Notes: generated from the sequence alone by a model not told the origin. A stretch of DNA of 64,000 nt from HGM13006 sp900757695 (GCA_959607825.1 CAUHNW010000007.1:62001-126000); one strand, 5' to 3'. Shown: positions 32,989 through 41,790, counted from the stretch's first letter. Numbers and translations: made by a program.

Positions 32989-33545
32989 TCCTTGCGTGGG
33001 GGTTCCGGACGATCCTCCAGAATGCCCCGGATATTTTGCCCCAGCCGGGACAGCAGGGCGTCCATGTGCTGGAGCTCTTCAGGGCTGAAATTCTGAAAGA
33101 CCCGGGAGAAATAGCCGTCCACCGCTCGGCGGTCTTCTTCGTCCAGGGCAACGGCGGCTGGGGTGGGGTAAATGCGGGAGATGCGCTGATCCATGGGATC
33201 CGGGCGGCGATCCACATAACCGGATCGCTCCATCTTTTGCAGCATAACGGTAACGGTCGCTCGCTGGATATGCAGGCGGTCAGCCAGCTCACGCTGACTC
33301 ATGCCCGGGGTGCGGATGATGATCCGAAGGGCGCTGGCCTGTGCCGGCGGAAGACCGCCTTCCTGCAAAACGGAACGGAAGGCCATGTGGTGGATCCGCC
33401 CGGTGTATTCGATCCGGCGCATAAGCCGGAAGGCGGTGGGTTCATCCTCCGGCGGCTCAGGAGCCTCCATGGGCGGCTCCTGCCCTGGAGGGGGCGGCGG
33501 ACAAAAATCCGGGCGTGTATCCCATTCCTCTTCCCTTGACTTCAT
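32985..33545 (-). CDS. MarR-family regulator of the ABC exporter operon
   Basis: The product has 186 residues from ATG 33545 (AAAGGAG 12 bases before). A Pro-rich N-terminal segment ('PPPPPGQEPPMEAPEPPED', about residues 10-35) precedes a winged helix-turn-helix ('QASALRIIIRTPGMSQRELADRLHIQRATVTVMLQKMERSGYVDRR') and a C-terminal dimer helix. MarR proteins usually repress their own operon and release on binding a phenolic or drug ligand. The palindromic site over its promoter fits this. It is first in the operon, with a four-base overlap to the exporter gene. Confidence 0.9.
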   Translation of the reverse strand: MKSREEEWDTRPDFCPPPPPGQEPPMEAPEPPEDEPTAFRLMRRIEYTGRIHHMAFRSVLQEGGLPPAQASALRIIIRTPGMSQRELADRLHIQRATVTVMLQKMERSGYVDRRPDPMDQRISRIYPTPAAVALDEEDRRAVDGYFSRVFQNFSPEELQHMDALLSRLGQNIRGILEDRPEPPRKE

Positions 33546-33620
33546 AAATACTGAGAACTCCTTTCTGCTGAATACTGCGAATCGATAATGTTTTGAAGCT
33601 GACAGTATCCTAGCTAACAA

Positions 33621-33660
33621 TTAGTAAACTAACGATACAACATACACAGTCAGTTGTCAA
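33621..33660 (-). promoter_or_regulatory. Promoter and probable MarR operator
   Basis: TTGACA (33660-33655), 17 bases and TATCGT (33637-33632) lie on the minus strand. The inverted repeat TTAGT-AA-ACTAA (33621-33632) directly abuts the -10 box, well placed for autorepression. Confidence 0.65.
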
Positions 33661-33707
33661 CACATTTCTTGGGGAGCGGGAGCTTTTTTGTTGGAACAGC
33701 AAAATGA

Positions 33708-33736
33708 TTGCTTTTTTTACATGGGTTCCTTATAAT
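33708..33736 (+). promoter_or_regulatory. Promoter of the CoA-transferase gene
   Basis: TTGCTT (33708-33713), a 17-base spacer and TATAAT (33731-33736). Confidence 0.7.
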
Positions 33737-33796
33737 GAAAGGCATAAATTACTGTCACGGCTGGACGGCAGAGATGAATATGTGGAGGAATATAAA

Positions 33797-35095
33797 ATGA
33801 ATTGCTATGAGGTGGAATATCGGGCAAAACGGGTAACTGTAGAGGAAGCACTGGATTCCCTGCGGGATGGGGATGTTATCGGCACGTCCCAATGCGCAAA
33901 TGAGCCTACGGCTATTTTTGATGCAGTGGATCATCTGAGAGGGTGCGGAAAACATTTCCGGATGTTTGCACCTATGTGCTTTCAGCCTCATCGCTTTCTG
34001 TCCGATCCCATTTATCAGGATACCTTTGACATGGATATCACATTTCTGATGGGGACTACACGGAAGGGCCGGGAGCAGGGGCTCCTCAGCTACTATCCCG
34101 GAGACCTTCACAATGGCGCAGGCCGGTGGATCGAGGCCAATGGCTGCAATGTATTTATTGCGGCAGCTACCCCCATGGATCGCCACGGCTACTTTATGAT
34201 TCCGCTGTGCCTGATCCATGAGAAGACGTTTCTGGAAGCGGCGGATCGGGTCATTCTTCAGGTAAATCCCAACCTGCCGCGGATCTATGGAGATACAGAG
34301 GTGCATATCCGGGATGTGGATATGATCGTGGAGGCGCAGACACCGCTCCCGTACCTGCCGGAAAGTCGGCCCAGTGAGCTGGAGATGACCATCGGAAATT
34401 ATGTTGCATCGCTTGTAAATGATGGCGACTGCATTCAGCTGGGGATCGGCGGCATTCCGGATGCGGCAGCATTAGCGCTGAAGAATAAGCACGATTTGGG
34501 CGTTCACTCCGAAATGATCACCAATTCCATGGTGGAGCTGGTGGAGGCAGGGGTGATTACGGGTAGAAAGAAAAACTTTATGCCCGGAAAGATGGTTGGT
34601 ACCTTTGCCTATGGAACCCAGAAGCTCTACGATATGCTGGAAGAGAATCCGGGGGTGCGGATGCTCCGGGGAGAAACGGTGAACAATCCGCAGATCGTGG
34701 CGCAGAATGACAATTTCGTGTCCATCAATGCCTGCTTGTCGGTGGATCTCACCGGACAGGTGTGCTCTGAGTCCATTGGTTCCCGGCAGTATTCCGGTTC
34801 CGGCGGTCAGGCGGATATGGCAGTGGGTGCGGCGCACTCCAGAAATGGCCGGAATATCATTGCTACGGCCTCTACCAAGCACGGGGGGGCTGTGTCCACC
34901 ATTACAGCTCAGCTGGAGCCCGGCAGCATTGTCACCCTGAGCCGCAACGAGCTGGACTATGTGGTGACAGAGTATGGCATTGCACCGCTGCGTGGGCGGA
35001 GCGTCCGGCAAAAGGTAGAAAATCTCATTGCAGTGGCACACCCCGATTTTCGCAGCGAGCTCCGGCAGCAGGCCAGCAAGCTGATGCTATGGTGA
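33797..35095 (+). CDS. Acyl-CoA:acetate / 4-hydroxybutyrate CoA-transferase
   Basis: The product has 432 residues from ATG 33797, after GGAGGA. It belongs to the acetyl-CoA hydrolase/transferase family, with the N-terminal domain ('LRDGDVIGTSQCANEPTAIFDAV') and C-terminal domain ('DGDCIQLGIGGIPDAAALAL'). The catalytic Glu lies in 'VCSESIGSRQYSGSGGQADM', where it forms the covalent CoA thioester. In gut Clostridia such enzymes swap CoA between butyryl-CoA or 4-hydroxybutyryl-CoA and acetate. The signature separating butyryl- from 4-hydroxybutyryl-specific enzymes cannot be decided here. The next gene overlaps its end by seven bases. Confidence 0.88.
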   Translation: MNCYEVEYRAKRVTVEEALDSLRDGDVIGTSQCANEPTAIFDAVDHLRGCGKHFRMFAPMCFQPHRFLSDPIYQDTFDMDITFLMGTTRKGREQGLLSYYPGDLHNGAGRWIEANGCNVFIAAATPMDRHGYFMIPLCLIHEKTFLEAADRVILQVNPNLPRIYGDTEVHIRDVDMIVEAQTPLPYLPESRPSELEMTIGNYVASLVNDGDCIQLGIGGIPDAAALALKNKHDLGVHSEMITNSMVELVEAGVITGRKKNFMPGKMVGTFAYGTQKLYDMLEENPGVRMLRGETVNNPQIVAQNDNFVSINACLSVDLTGQVCSESIGSRQYSGSGGQADMAVGAAHSRNGRNIIATASTKHGGAVSTITAQLEPGSIVTLSRNELDYVVTEYGIAPLRGRSVRQKVENLIAVAHPDFRSELRQQASKLMLW

Positions 35096-35937
35096 AGAAG
35101 CTCCCCACACCGCAGCTCATGGCGCTGGATCTGGATGAAACACTGTTGAATCAGGACTCGAGATTGTCTCAGGGCAACCGGGCCGCTTTGGCGGCGGCGG
35201 TGAAACAGGGCGTTGTCATTGCGGCTGCAACCGGCAGAGCTTTTGAAACGGTGCCGGAGGAAGTGCTCGGATTTACCGGTGTGCGCTATGCCATTTGCAG
35301 CAACGGCGCTGCGGTATATGATTTGCTTACCGGAGAAACGCTCACCCGGTATCAGTTGACGCCTGAAGCAGTGGCACATGTTCTGACATTGGCGGAGGGA
35401 GAAAATCTTACCTACGAGGCGTTTGTAGATGGAAAAGCCTATGCCCAGAGGGATTATGTGGATGATCCGTCAAGATATATGACGGATGCAGCCACGGTGC
35501 AGTATGTAAAGGCATCCCGCCGCCCGGTACCGGATATCCTGTCGTTTATTCGCCTGCATCCGACAGAGCTGGACAGTCTGGCTCTGGTAGTGGGCAGCGT
35601 GGCTGTCAAGGAACGCATAATGAAAAAGCTTGCTGCGGTAGATGGCATCTATGTGACCACCTCGGTGCCGCGGCTGGTGGAGATCTCGGATATCCAATGC
35701 GGAAAGCACAGAGCCCTTGCGTTTCTTGCGGATTATTTAGGCATTCCACAGGAGAAGGTCTGCGCCTTTGGCAATGCGGACAATGACGCTGATATGCTTT
35801 TATGGGCGGGAACCGGTATCGCAGTGGCCAACAGCAGCCCCGCCTGCCTGCGGGCGGCAGATGTGGTAACGGCTCACTATTTGGAGGATGGAGTGGCGCA
35901 GGCACTGAAAAAGTGTTTTGGCATCTGCGCCGAATAA
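35089..35937 (+). CDS. HAD-superfamily phosphatase, Cof type
   Basis: The product has 282 residues. Motif I 'LDLDETLLN' (the first Asp is the nucleophile), motif II 'AAATGRAFE', a Lys in 'ISDIQCGKHRAL' and motif IV 'AFGNADNDADML' define the Cof/IIB class, with a cap domain between motifs II and III. These enzymes dephosphorylate sugar phosphates, FMN or pyridoxal phosphate with low specificity. It overlaps the CoA-transferase gene and precedes the SpoU methyltransferase gene by 12 bases, so it is mid-operon; no functional link is obvious. Confidence 0.9.
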   Translation: MVKKLPTPQLMALDLDETLLNQDSRLSQGNRAALAAAVKQGVVIAAATGRAFETVPEEVLGFTGVRYAICSNGAAVYDLLTGETLTRYQLTPEAVAHVLTLAEGENLTYEAFVDGKAYAQRDYVDDPSRYMTDAATVQYVKASRRPVPDILSFIRLHPTELDSLALVVGSVAVKERIMKKLAAVDGIYVTTSVPRLVEISDIQCGKHRALAFLADYLGIPQEKVCAFGNADNDADMLLWAGTGIAVANSSPACLRAADVVTAHYLEDGVAQALKKCFGICAE

Positions 35938-35949
35938 CAGGAGGCAGCA

Positions 35950-36771
35950 ATGGCACAAATGATTGAGATCACAGATCTGGCGGCTCCGGAGCTGAGCCCC
36001 TATGCACGTCTGACAGAGGCACAGCTTCGGGCAAAGCGAAATCCGGAAGCGGCAATGTTTATTGCGGAAAGCCGAAAGGTCATTGAACATGGGCTGGATG
36101 CCGGTTATACACCGGTATCTCTGCTGATGGAGCGGCAGAAAATTTCGGGCATGGAGGATCTGCTGGAGCGATGCGGCGATGTGCCGGTGTATACGGCGGA
36201 TCGTGAGCTGCTGGCAGCGCTCACCGGCTACCAGCTGAGCCGTGGGATCTTGTGCGCCATGCGCAGACCGGCGGAAATGCAGCCGGAGGAGATTTGCCGG
36301 ACAGCCAGTCGGGTGGCGGTACTGGAGGGAATCGTAGATCCCACCAATGTAGGGGCGATCTTCCGCAGTGCGGCAGCGCTGGGCATGGATGCGGTGCTGC
36401 TGAGCCCCAATTGCTGTGATCCTCTGCACCGGCGGGCGGTCCGGGTCAGCAAGGGAACGGTGTTTCAGATACCTTGGGCGAGATTGGCGGAAAACGGTGC
36501 GCAGTGGCCGGAAGCGGGACTGCGGCGGCTGAAAACCATGGGCTTCTCCACGGCGGCCATGGCGCTGGACAGTCGGGCAGTGCCAATCACAGCGCCGGAA
36601 CTGAAAAAGCAGGAAAAGCTGGCGATCTTTTTGGGGACGGAAGGGGACGGATTGTCTCCGGCCGCCATTGCAGGCTGCGATTACACGGTGATGATCCCCA
36701 TGTATCACGGTGTGGATTCCCTCAATGTGGCAGCGGCCAGCGCAGTTGCGTTCTGGGAGCTGCGGAAATAA
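35950..36771 (+). CDS. TrmH/SpoU-family RNA 2'-O-methyltransferase
   Basis: The product has 273 residues. The N-terminal substrate-binding domain has the usual 'RNPEAAMFIAESRKVIEHGLDAG' opening. The C-terminal knotted SPOUT domain has motif 1 'LEGIVDPTNVGAIFRSAAALG', motif 2 'LAIFLGTEGDGLS' and motif 3 'VMIPMYHGVDSLNVAAASAV'. It methylates a ribose in rRNA or tRNA using S-adenosylmethionine. Which nucleotide cannot be told from the sequence. Last gene of the three-gene rightward operon. Confidence 0.92.
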   Translation: MAQMIEITDLAAPELSPYARLTEAQLRAKRNPEAAMFIAESRKVIEHGLDAGYTPVSLLMERQKISGMEDLLERCGDVPVYTADRELLAALTGYQLSRGILCAMRRPAEMQPEEICRTASRVAVLEGIVDPTNVGAIFRSAAALGMDAVLLSPNCCDPLHRRAVRVSKGTVFQIPWARLAENGAQWPEAGLRRLKTMGFSTAAMALDSRAVPITAPELKKQEKLAIFLGTEGDGLSPAAIAGCDYTVMIPMYHGVDSLNVAAASAVAFWELRK

Positions 36772-36812
36772 AAATGCGGTGTGCTGCTCGATTAAGCTGC
36801 ACACCGCATTGC
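36771..36812. terminator. Terminator between the SpoU gene and prfC
   Basis: A 12-bp perfect stem (36773-36784 / 36799-36810) carries a T-tract on the minus strand, best for ending prfC; it probably also ends the convergent operon. Confidence 0.8.
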
Positions 36813-36818
36813 TGCCAA

Positions 36819-38405
36819 TTATTCCTCGGCGCTTCTGGTTTCGCTGAGTACCAGACCGGGGTTCTTTTTCAGATTGAAATCAATGGACCAGTAGCTGGAG
36901 AATACCAGCAGACTCCGGCCTCTGTAGTCCTCGAGCAGTTCTGCATCGGAGGAGAGCATCAGATCCTTGGGCTCACAGGGGCATTCCTCGATAAAACGCA
37001 GGAACTGATAGGGCAGGTTGTACATCCGAAGGTCTACGCCGTATTCATTCTTCATACGGTACTGGAATACGTCAAACTGCAGGGTGCCGACAACACCCAC
37101 GATGACCTCTTCCATACCGGTGTTGGGAACCTTGAAGATCTGGATGGCGCCTTCCTGGGCAATCTGCTCGGTGCCCTTGATGAACTGCTTGCGCTTCATG
37201 GTATCCTTGGGGCTGACCCGGGTAAAGTGCTCTGGGGCGAAGGTTGGGATGCCCTCAAACTTGAACTTTTTTCCGGGTTTGCAGAGGGTGTCGCCGATGG
37301 AATAGATACCGGGATCGAAGACACCGATGATATCGCCGGCGTAGGCTTCCTCTACGATCTCGCGATCCTGAGCCATGAGCTGCTGGGGCTGGGAGAGCCG
37401 CTGCTTTTTCCCGCCCTGCACATGGTAAACCTCCATGTCCCGGGTAAACTTGCCGGAAGTGATCCGCATAAAGGCGATGCGATCTCGATGTGCCTTGTTC
37501 ATATTGGCCTGAATCTTGAAGATAAAGGCGGAGAAATCCGGGGAGAACGGATCAATCTCCACATCGCCTGCCTTCCGGGGCAGCGGCGGCGTGGTCATAT
37601 TGAGGAACTCGTTCAAAAAGGGCTCTACACCGAAGGTAGTCAGAGCGGAGCCAAAGAACACGGGGCTCTGCTCGCCGGCACGCACTCGTTCCAGATCAAA
37701 CTCTGCACCGGCGCCCAGCAGATCTACTTCCTCCTGAAGCTGATGCCATTTGTCCTCACCGATGATCTCCCCCATTCTGGGATCGCTGAGTTCCAGCTCT
37801 TCCGCGGCGGAGCGGCTCTTAAAGGAGGTGTCGGTGAACCGAAGGATCCGGCCATTGGGACGGTCATAGACGCCCTGAAATTCCTTGCCGGAGCCGATGG
37901 GCCAGTTGATGGGGCAGGTCTCAATGCCCAGCTCCTGCTCAATCTGCTCGCAGAGCTCAAAGGGATCCCGGGCGTCCCGGTCCATTTTGTTGATAAAGGT
38001 AAAGATGGGGATATGACGCAGGGTGCAGACCTTGAAGAGCTTCCGGGTCTGGGGCTCTACGCCCTTGGCAGCATCGATGACCATGACGGCAGAGTCCGCT
38101 GCCATCAGGGTACGATAGGTGTCCTCGGAAAAGTCCTGATGGCCCGGGGTGTCGAGAATGTTGATGCAGTAGCCGTTATAGCCAAACTGAAGCACAGAGG
38201 ACGTAACGGAAATACCGCGCTGCTTTTCGATCTCCATCCAGTCGGATACGGCGGCACGGCTGTTCTTCTTGCCCTTGACCACACCGGCCTGCGCAATGGC
38301 GCCTCCATAGAGCAGGAACTTTTCCGTCAGCGTGGTTTTACCGGCGTCCGGGTGCGAGATGATGGCAAAGGTGCGGCGGCGCTGAATTTCTTCTTGTAGT
38401 GTCAT
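36819..38405 (-). CDS. prfC: Peptide chain release factor 3
   Basis: The 528-residue GTPase recycles class I release factors from the ribosome. Its GTPase motifs are 'ISHPDAGKTTLTEKFLLYGGAI' (G1), 'RGISVTSS' (G2), 'DTPGHQDFSEDTYRT' (G3) and 'NKMDRDARDP' (G4), all typical of RF3 rather than EF-G. The RF3-specific insert 'SDWMEIEKQRGI' is present and the length is standard. It is monocistronic and read leftward. No unusual features. Confidence 0.97.
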   Translation of the reverse strand: MTLQEEIQRRRTFAIISHPDAGKTTLTEKFLLYGGAIAQAGVVKGKKNSRAAVSDWMEIEKQRGISVTSSVLQFGYNGYCINILDTPGHQDFSEDTYRTLMAADSAVMVIDAAKGVEPQTRKLFKVCTLRHIPIFTFINKMDRDARDPFELCEQIEQELGIETCPINWPIGSGKEFQGVYDRPNGRILRFTDTSFKSRSAAEELELSDPRMGEIIGEDKWHQLQEEVDLLGAGAEFDLERVRAGEQSPVFFGSALTTFGVEPFLNEFLNMTTPPLPRKAGDVEIDPFSPDFSAFIFKIQANMNKAHRDRIAFMRITSGKFTRDMEVYHVQGGKKQRLSQPQQLMAQDREIVEEAYAGDIIGVFDPGIYSIGDTLCKPGKKFKFEGIPTFAPEHFTRVSPKDTMKRKQFIKGTEQIAQEGAIQIFKVPNTGMEEVIVGVVGTLQFDVFQYRMKNEYGVDLRMYNLPYQFLRFIEECPCEPKDLMLSSDAELLEDYRGRSLLVFSSYWSIDFNLKKNPGLVLSETRSAEE

Positions 38406-38523
38406 AGAAAAACCTCCATTGTGGGGTGAAAAGTCGAAGTGTATATTGGATCAGTTGAACGCTACATGGGGCCGCCCTCCTGCTGAAATTGGATGATGTC
38501 TGAGAAAAAGGCAAATATCATGG

Positions 38524-38551
38524 AAAAAAGCACGCCGAAGCGTGCTTTTTT
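38524..38551 (-). terminator. Terminator after tRNA-Glu
   Basis: A perfect 12-bp stem (38524-38535 / 38540-38551) with a CGAA loop and T6/A6 flanks. Confidence 0.9.
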
Positions 38552-38555
38552 CTGG

Positions 38556-38627
38556 TGACCCCGACGAGAATCGAACTCGTGTTACAGCCGTGAAAGGGCC
38601 GTGTCTTAACCTCTTGACCACGGGGCC
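38556..38627 (-). tRNA. tRNA-Glu (anticodon UUC)
   Basis: The minus strand gives acceptor GGCCCCG / CGGGGTC, anticodon loop CTTTCAC (anticodon TTC), T loop GTTCGATTC and encoded CCA (38555-38553). It lies downstream of tRNA-Met under the same promoter. Confidence 0.97.
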
Positions 38628-38651
38628 AACGCTGATGCAAAAAGCACCAGA

Positions 38652-38682
38652 AAAGAAAAAGGCGGAAGCAAAGTCCGCCTTG
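38652..38682 (-). terminator. Hairpin between tRNA-Met and tRNA-Glu
   Basis: A 7-bp perfect stem (38660-38666 / 38674-38680) is followed on the minus strand by T5. It may attenuate tRNA-Glu synthesis or act as a processing signal. Confidence 0.6.
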
Positions 38683-38686
38683 TTGG

Positions 38687-38759
38687 TAGCGGCAACTGGA
38701 CTCGAACCAGTGACACTCCGGGTATGAACCGAATGCTCTACCAACTGAGCTATGCCGCC
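38687..38759 (-). tRNA. tRNA-Met (anticodon CAU, elongator type)
   Basis: The acceptor GGCGGCA / TGCCGCT is fully paired at the first position, unlike initiator tRNA. The anticodon loop is TTCATAC, the T loop GTTCGAGTC, and CCA is encoded (38686-38684). An Ile2-type tRNA modified at C34 cannot be formally excluded from the anticodon alone. Confidence 0.93.
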
Positions 38760-38788
38760 ATAGAGCCGCCCTCAAAAGGGCAAGGCCT

Positions 38789-38817
38789 ATTATATAGAAA
38801 GAAGGACGGTTTGTCAA
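38789..38817 (-). promoter_or_regulatory. Consensus promoter of the tRNA-Met / tRNA-Glu unit
   Basis: Perfect TTGACA (38817-38812), a 17-base spacer and perfect TATAAT (38794-38789) on the minus strand. Confidence 0.92.
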
Positions 38818-38891
38818 GAGAAAAATGAGTTTTTTTTCGATTTCCCGTATGAATTTGCCCACTTCCTCCACATACTATACCAGGTGATAAT

Positions 38892-39329
38892 ATGAAGGTA
38901 TGGAAATACGCTGTGACCGGATATCTGGGCGGCATGATCTATGTGGGGTTGGAGCTTCTATGGCGGAGGTGGAGCCACGGAAGCATGTTTCTCGTGGGCG
39001 GTATCTGCTTTTTGCTGATCGGGCTGATTCCCCGGCTGCTGCCCAGCGTGCCGGAGCTGATGCAGGCGGTGCTGGGGGCCTGTGCCGTGACAGCTACGGA
39101 GCTGATCAGCGGACTGATCATCAACGATGCGTTAAAGCTTCATGTGTGGGACTACAGCGCCATGCCTTATAATTTCCTGGGGCAGGTATGCATGAGCTAC
39201 TTTTTCCTTTGGATCATCGTTTCGTGGATGGCCCTGGAGCTGCATCGGCTGCTGCGCTGGAAACTGTTTGGAGACAAGCCGGGGCCGTGCCGGCGGCTGT
39301 GGCCGGTATATGATCGAAAAAAGGCTTGA
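38892..39329 (+). CDS. Putative ABC-transporter type IV membrane protein (CmpB-like)
   Basis: The product is a 145-residue integral membrane protein with four helices (about 10-27, 35-50, 58-80, 95-118). The motif 'GYLGGMIYVGLELLWRRWSHGSMFLVGGICFLLIGLI' in overlapping pieces and 'ELISGLIINDALKLHVWDYSAMPYNFLGQVCMSYFFLW' ('WDYS..p.N..GqIc..f..lW') are typical of the family annotated as putative ABC-transporter type IV. The transport role is not proven, and no ATPase is nearby. It sits alone before metG. Confidence 0.8.
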   Translation: MKVWKYAVTGYLGGMIYVGLELLWRRWSHGSMFLVGGICFLLIGLIPRLLPSVPELMQAVLGACAVTATELISGLIINDALKLHVWDYSAMPYNFLGQVCMSYFFLWIIVSWMALELHRLLRWKLFGDKPGPCRRLWPVYDRKKA

Positions 39330-39395
39330 TTTACGGCAGGTAATTGGGTATGATAACCTTTAGTAAATATACATTCTATAGAGGAGGGACTTCCT

Positions 39396-41339
39396 GTGGA
39401 AAAGAAGCCTTATTATATATCCACTGCCATTGCCTATACCTCTGCCAAGCCTCATATCGGCAACACCTATGAGATCGTACTGGCAGATGCCATTGCACGC
39501 TATAAAAGAATGACCGGCTATGACGTCTATTTTCAGACCGGTACCGATGAGCATGGTCAGAAGATCCAGCAGAAGGCAGAGGCGGCCGGGATTACCCCGC
39601 AGCAGCATGTGGATAACGTATCCGGTGAGATCCATCGCATCTGGGATCTGATGAACACTTCCTACGACAAGTTTATCCGCACCACAGATCCTGAGCATGT
39701 GGAAAAGGTGCAGAAGATCTTCAAGCGTCTCTACGAGCAGGGGGACATTTACAAGGGCAAGTATGTGGGCAAGTACTGTACGCCCTGCGAATCCTTCTGG
39801 ACGGAGAGTCAGCTGGTGGACGGCAAGTGCCCGGACTGCGGACGGGAGTGCGTGGACGCAGAGGAAGAGGCATACTTCTTCCGTATGAGCAAATACGCAG
39901 ACCGCCTGATGGATTATATCAATGAGCATCCCGAATTCATTCAGCCGGAGAGCCGGAAAAATGAGATGGTCAACAACTTCTTAAAGCCCGGCCTGCAGGA
40001 TTTGTGCGTCTCCCGCACCTCCTTCAGCTGGGGCATTCCTGTGGACTTTGACCCCGGTCATGTGGTCTATGTCTGGCTGGATGCACTGACCAACTATATC
40101 ACTTTCTGCGGCTATGATCCCGATGGCAATTCGGACGAGCACTATAAAAAGTATTGGCCTGCGGACGTACATCTGATCGGCAAGGATATTATCCGGTTCC
40201 ATACCATTTACTGGCCCATCTTCCTGATGGCACTGGGAGAGCCTCTGCCCAAGCAGGTATTTGGTCATCCGTGGCTGCTGGTGAACAGCGGCAAGATGTC
40301 CAAGTCCACGGGCAATGTGATCTATGCGGATGATCTGGTAGAGCAGTTCGGCGTGGATGCGGTTCGGTATTATATGCTCCATGAGATGCCTTTTGCCAAT
40401 GACGGCGTATTTACCTATGAACTGATGATCGAGCGCACCAACTCTGATCTGGCCAATATTCTGGGCAATCTGGTGAACCGTACCATTGCCATGGACCATA
40501 AGTATTTTGACGGAAAGATCATGGCACCCACTGCCTCTGAGCCTGTGGATGAGGAGCTGAAGGCGGTTGCACTGGCAATGCCTGCCAAGGTGGAACAGAA
40601 GATGGACGGCCTTCATGTGGCCGATGCCATTGACGAGATCTTTGTGCTGCTGCGCCGGGCCAATAAGTATATTGATGAGACCACCCCGTGGGTGCTGGCC
40701 AAGGATCCTGCAAAGGCAGATCGACTGGGCACGGTGCTCTATAATCTGCTGGAGGCCATTCGTTTTGCGGCGATCATGCTGGAGGCTTATCTGCCGGATA
40801 CCGCCAATAAGATTCTGAAGCAGCTGAATGTGGAGAATGCCGGGGTAGAATCCCTTGCAGAGTTTGGCGGCATGCCGGTAGGCGGCAACGTGGGCACTGC
40901 GGAGATCCTGTTCAGCCGGATCGATGCCAAGAAGAAGCTGGAGGAGATCGAGGCGGCTAAGGCAGCCAAGGAGGCACCTGCGGAGCCGGAGACCGAGCCG
41001 GTCACCTTCAAGGAGAACATCGACTTTGATGCCTTTGAAAAGGTGGACATGACCGTAGTAAAGGTTCTGGAATGCGAAAAGGTGAAGAAATCCAAAAAGC
41101 TCCTGCGCTTTACGCTGGATGACGGCAGCGGCACGCCCCGGCAGATCCTGTCCGGCATTGCGGCGTACTATCAGCCGGAGGAACTGGTGGGCAAGACGCT
41201 GGTGGCCTGCACCAATCTGGCACCCAGAAAGATGATGGGACTGGAGTCCTGCGGCATGCTGCTGTCGGCGGAGAAGGATGACAAGCTGAATCTTCTGATG
41301 CTGGACGATGCCATTCCCGCAGGCGCTAAGCTCTGCTGA
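39396..41339 (+). CDS. metG: Methionyl-tRNA synthetase
   Basis: The 647-residue enzyme charges tRNA-Met. It starts at GTG 39396, eight bases after GAGGAGGGA. It shows the class I 'HIGN' signature ('PHIGNTYEIVLADAIARY'), a two-pair Cys knuckle ('CTPC...CPDC'), 'KMSKS' ('GKMSKSTGNVIY', about 300), the anticodon-binding helical domain, and a C-terminal tRNA-binding OB fold from about 545 ('FEKVDMTVVKVLECEKVKKSKKLLRFTLDDG'). No T-box leader fits in the 66-base gap upstream. It is followed by rqcP nine bases later. Confidence 0.97.
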   Translation: MEKKPYYISTAIAYTSAKPHIGNTYEIVLADAIARYKRMTGYDVYFQTGTDEHGQKIQQKAEAAGITPQQHVDNVSGEIHRIWDLMNTSYDKFIRTTDPEHVEKVQKIFKRLYEQGDIYKGKYVGKYCTPCESFWTESQLVDGKCPDCGRECVDAEEEAYFFRMSKYADRLMDYINEHPEFIQPESRKNEMVNNFLKPGLQDLCVSRTSFSWGIPVDFDPGHVVYVWLDALTNYITFCGYDPDGNSDEHYKKYWPADVHLIGKDIIRFHTIYWPIFLMALGEPLPKQVFGHPWLLVNSGKMSKSTGNVIYADDLVEQFGVDAVRYYMLHEMPFANDGVFTYELMIERTNSDLANILGNLVNRTIAMDHKYFDGKIMAPTASEPVDEELKAVALAMPAKVEQKMDGLHVADAIDEIFVLLRRANKYIDETTPWVLAKDPAKADRLGTVLYNLLEAIRFAAIMLEAYLPDTANKILKQLNVENAGVESLAEFGGMPVGGNVGTAEILFSRIDAKKKLEEIEAAKAAKEAPAEPETEPVTFKENIDFDAFEKVDMTVVKVLECEKVKKSKKLLRFTLDDGSGTPRQILSGIAAYYQPEELVGKTLVACTNLAPRKMMGLESCGMLLSAEKDDKLNLLMLDDAIPAGAKLC

Positions 41340-41348
41340 GGATATCCT

Positions 41349-41591
41349 ATGCGTCTGGATAAATATCTCAAGGTGTCCCGGCTGATCAAGCGCCGTACAG
41401 TGGCCAATGAGGCATGTGACGGCGAACGGGTCACGGTTAATGGCCGCACGGCCAAGGCAAGCTATGATGTAAAGATTGGAGACGTTTTGGAGATCCGCTT
41501 TGGACAGAAGACCGTAAAGGTGGAGGTGCTGAATCTCAGCGAGTCCACAAAAAAAGCGGATGCAGTGGCCATGTATCGGGAGATCGTCTGA
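41349..41591 (+). CDS. rqcP: S4-domain RNA-binding protein RqcP
   Basis: The 80-residue protein consists of one S4 RNA-binding domain ('MRLDKYLKVSRLIKRRTVANEACDGERVTVNGRTAKASYDVKIGD') and a short tail. RqcP (YabO/Hsp15-like) works with RqcH on stalled large ribosomal subunits to add poly-Ala tails in bacterial ribosome quality control. The 'LDKYLKVSRLIKRR' start is characteristic. It is co-transcribed with metG. Confidence 0.88.
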   Translation: MRLDKYLKVSRLIKRRTVANEACDGERVTVNGRTAKASYDVKIGDVLEIRFGQKTVKVEVLNLSESTKKADAVAMYREIV

Positions 41592-41607
41592 AATCAGAGG
41601 ATACACA

Positions 41608-41729
41608 ATGTACGAGCTGGTGCACGCCAAATCCCCGGAAAATACGCCTATGTGGCGCAGACTGCCAGTGCGGAGGCAATGCAGCTGAATATTCTGTCAC
41701 TGTCTGAACATGTAGCTTGGAAGGAATAA
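41608..41729 (+). pseudogene. Small gene remnant with a frameshift
   Basis: ATG 41608 opens 'MYELVHAKSP' and then runs out of frame. In the frame shifted by one base near 41637, 'GKYAYVAQTASAEAMQLNILSLSEHVAWKE' continues to TAA 41727-41729. Joined, they make about 39 plausible residues. No family is recognised, and it could also be chance. The stretch 41592-41790 otherwise holds only a terminator. Confidence 0.25.
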
Positions 41730-41737
41730 TGTGGCTG

Positions 41738-41770
41738 GTCCGGGCGCAGGATGTCTGCGCCCGGACTTTT
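41738..41770 (+). terminator. Terminator after the metG-rqcP unit
   Basis: A 12-bp perfect GC-rich stem (41738-41749 / 41755-41766) with a five-base loop, then TTTT. Confidence 0.85.
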
Positions 41771-41790
41771 GCAAAGGGGGCACGAATTCA

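Noticed and set aside
39330..39395. T-box or SAM riboswitch upstream of metG
   Set aside because: The gap is only 66 bases with no conserved T-box or S-box sequence.
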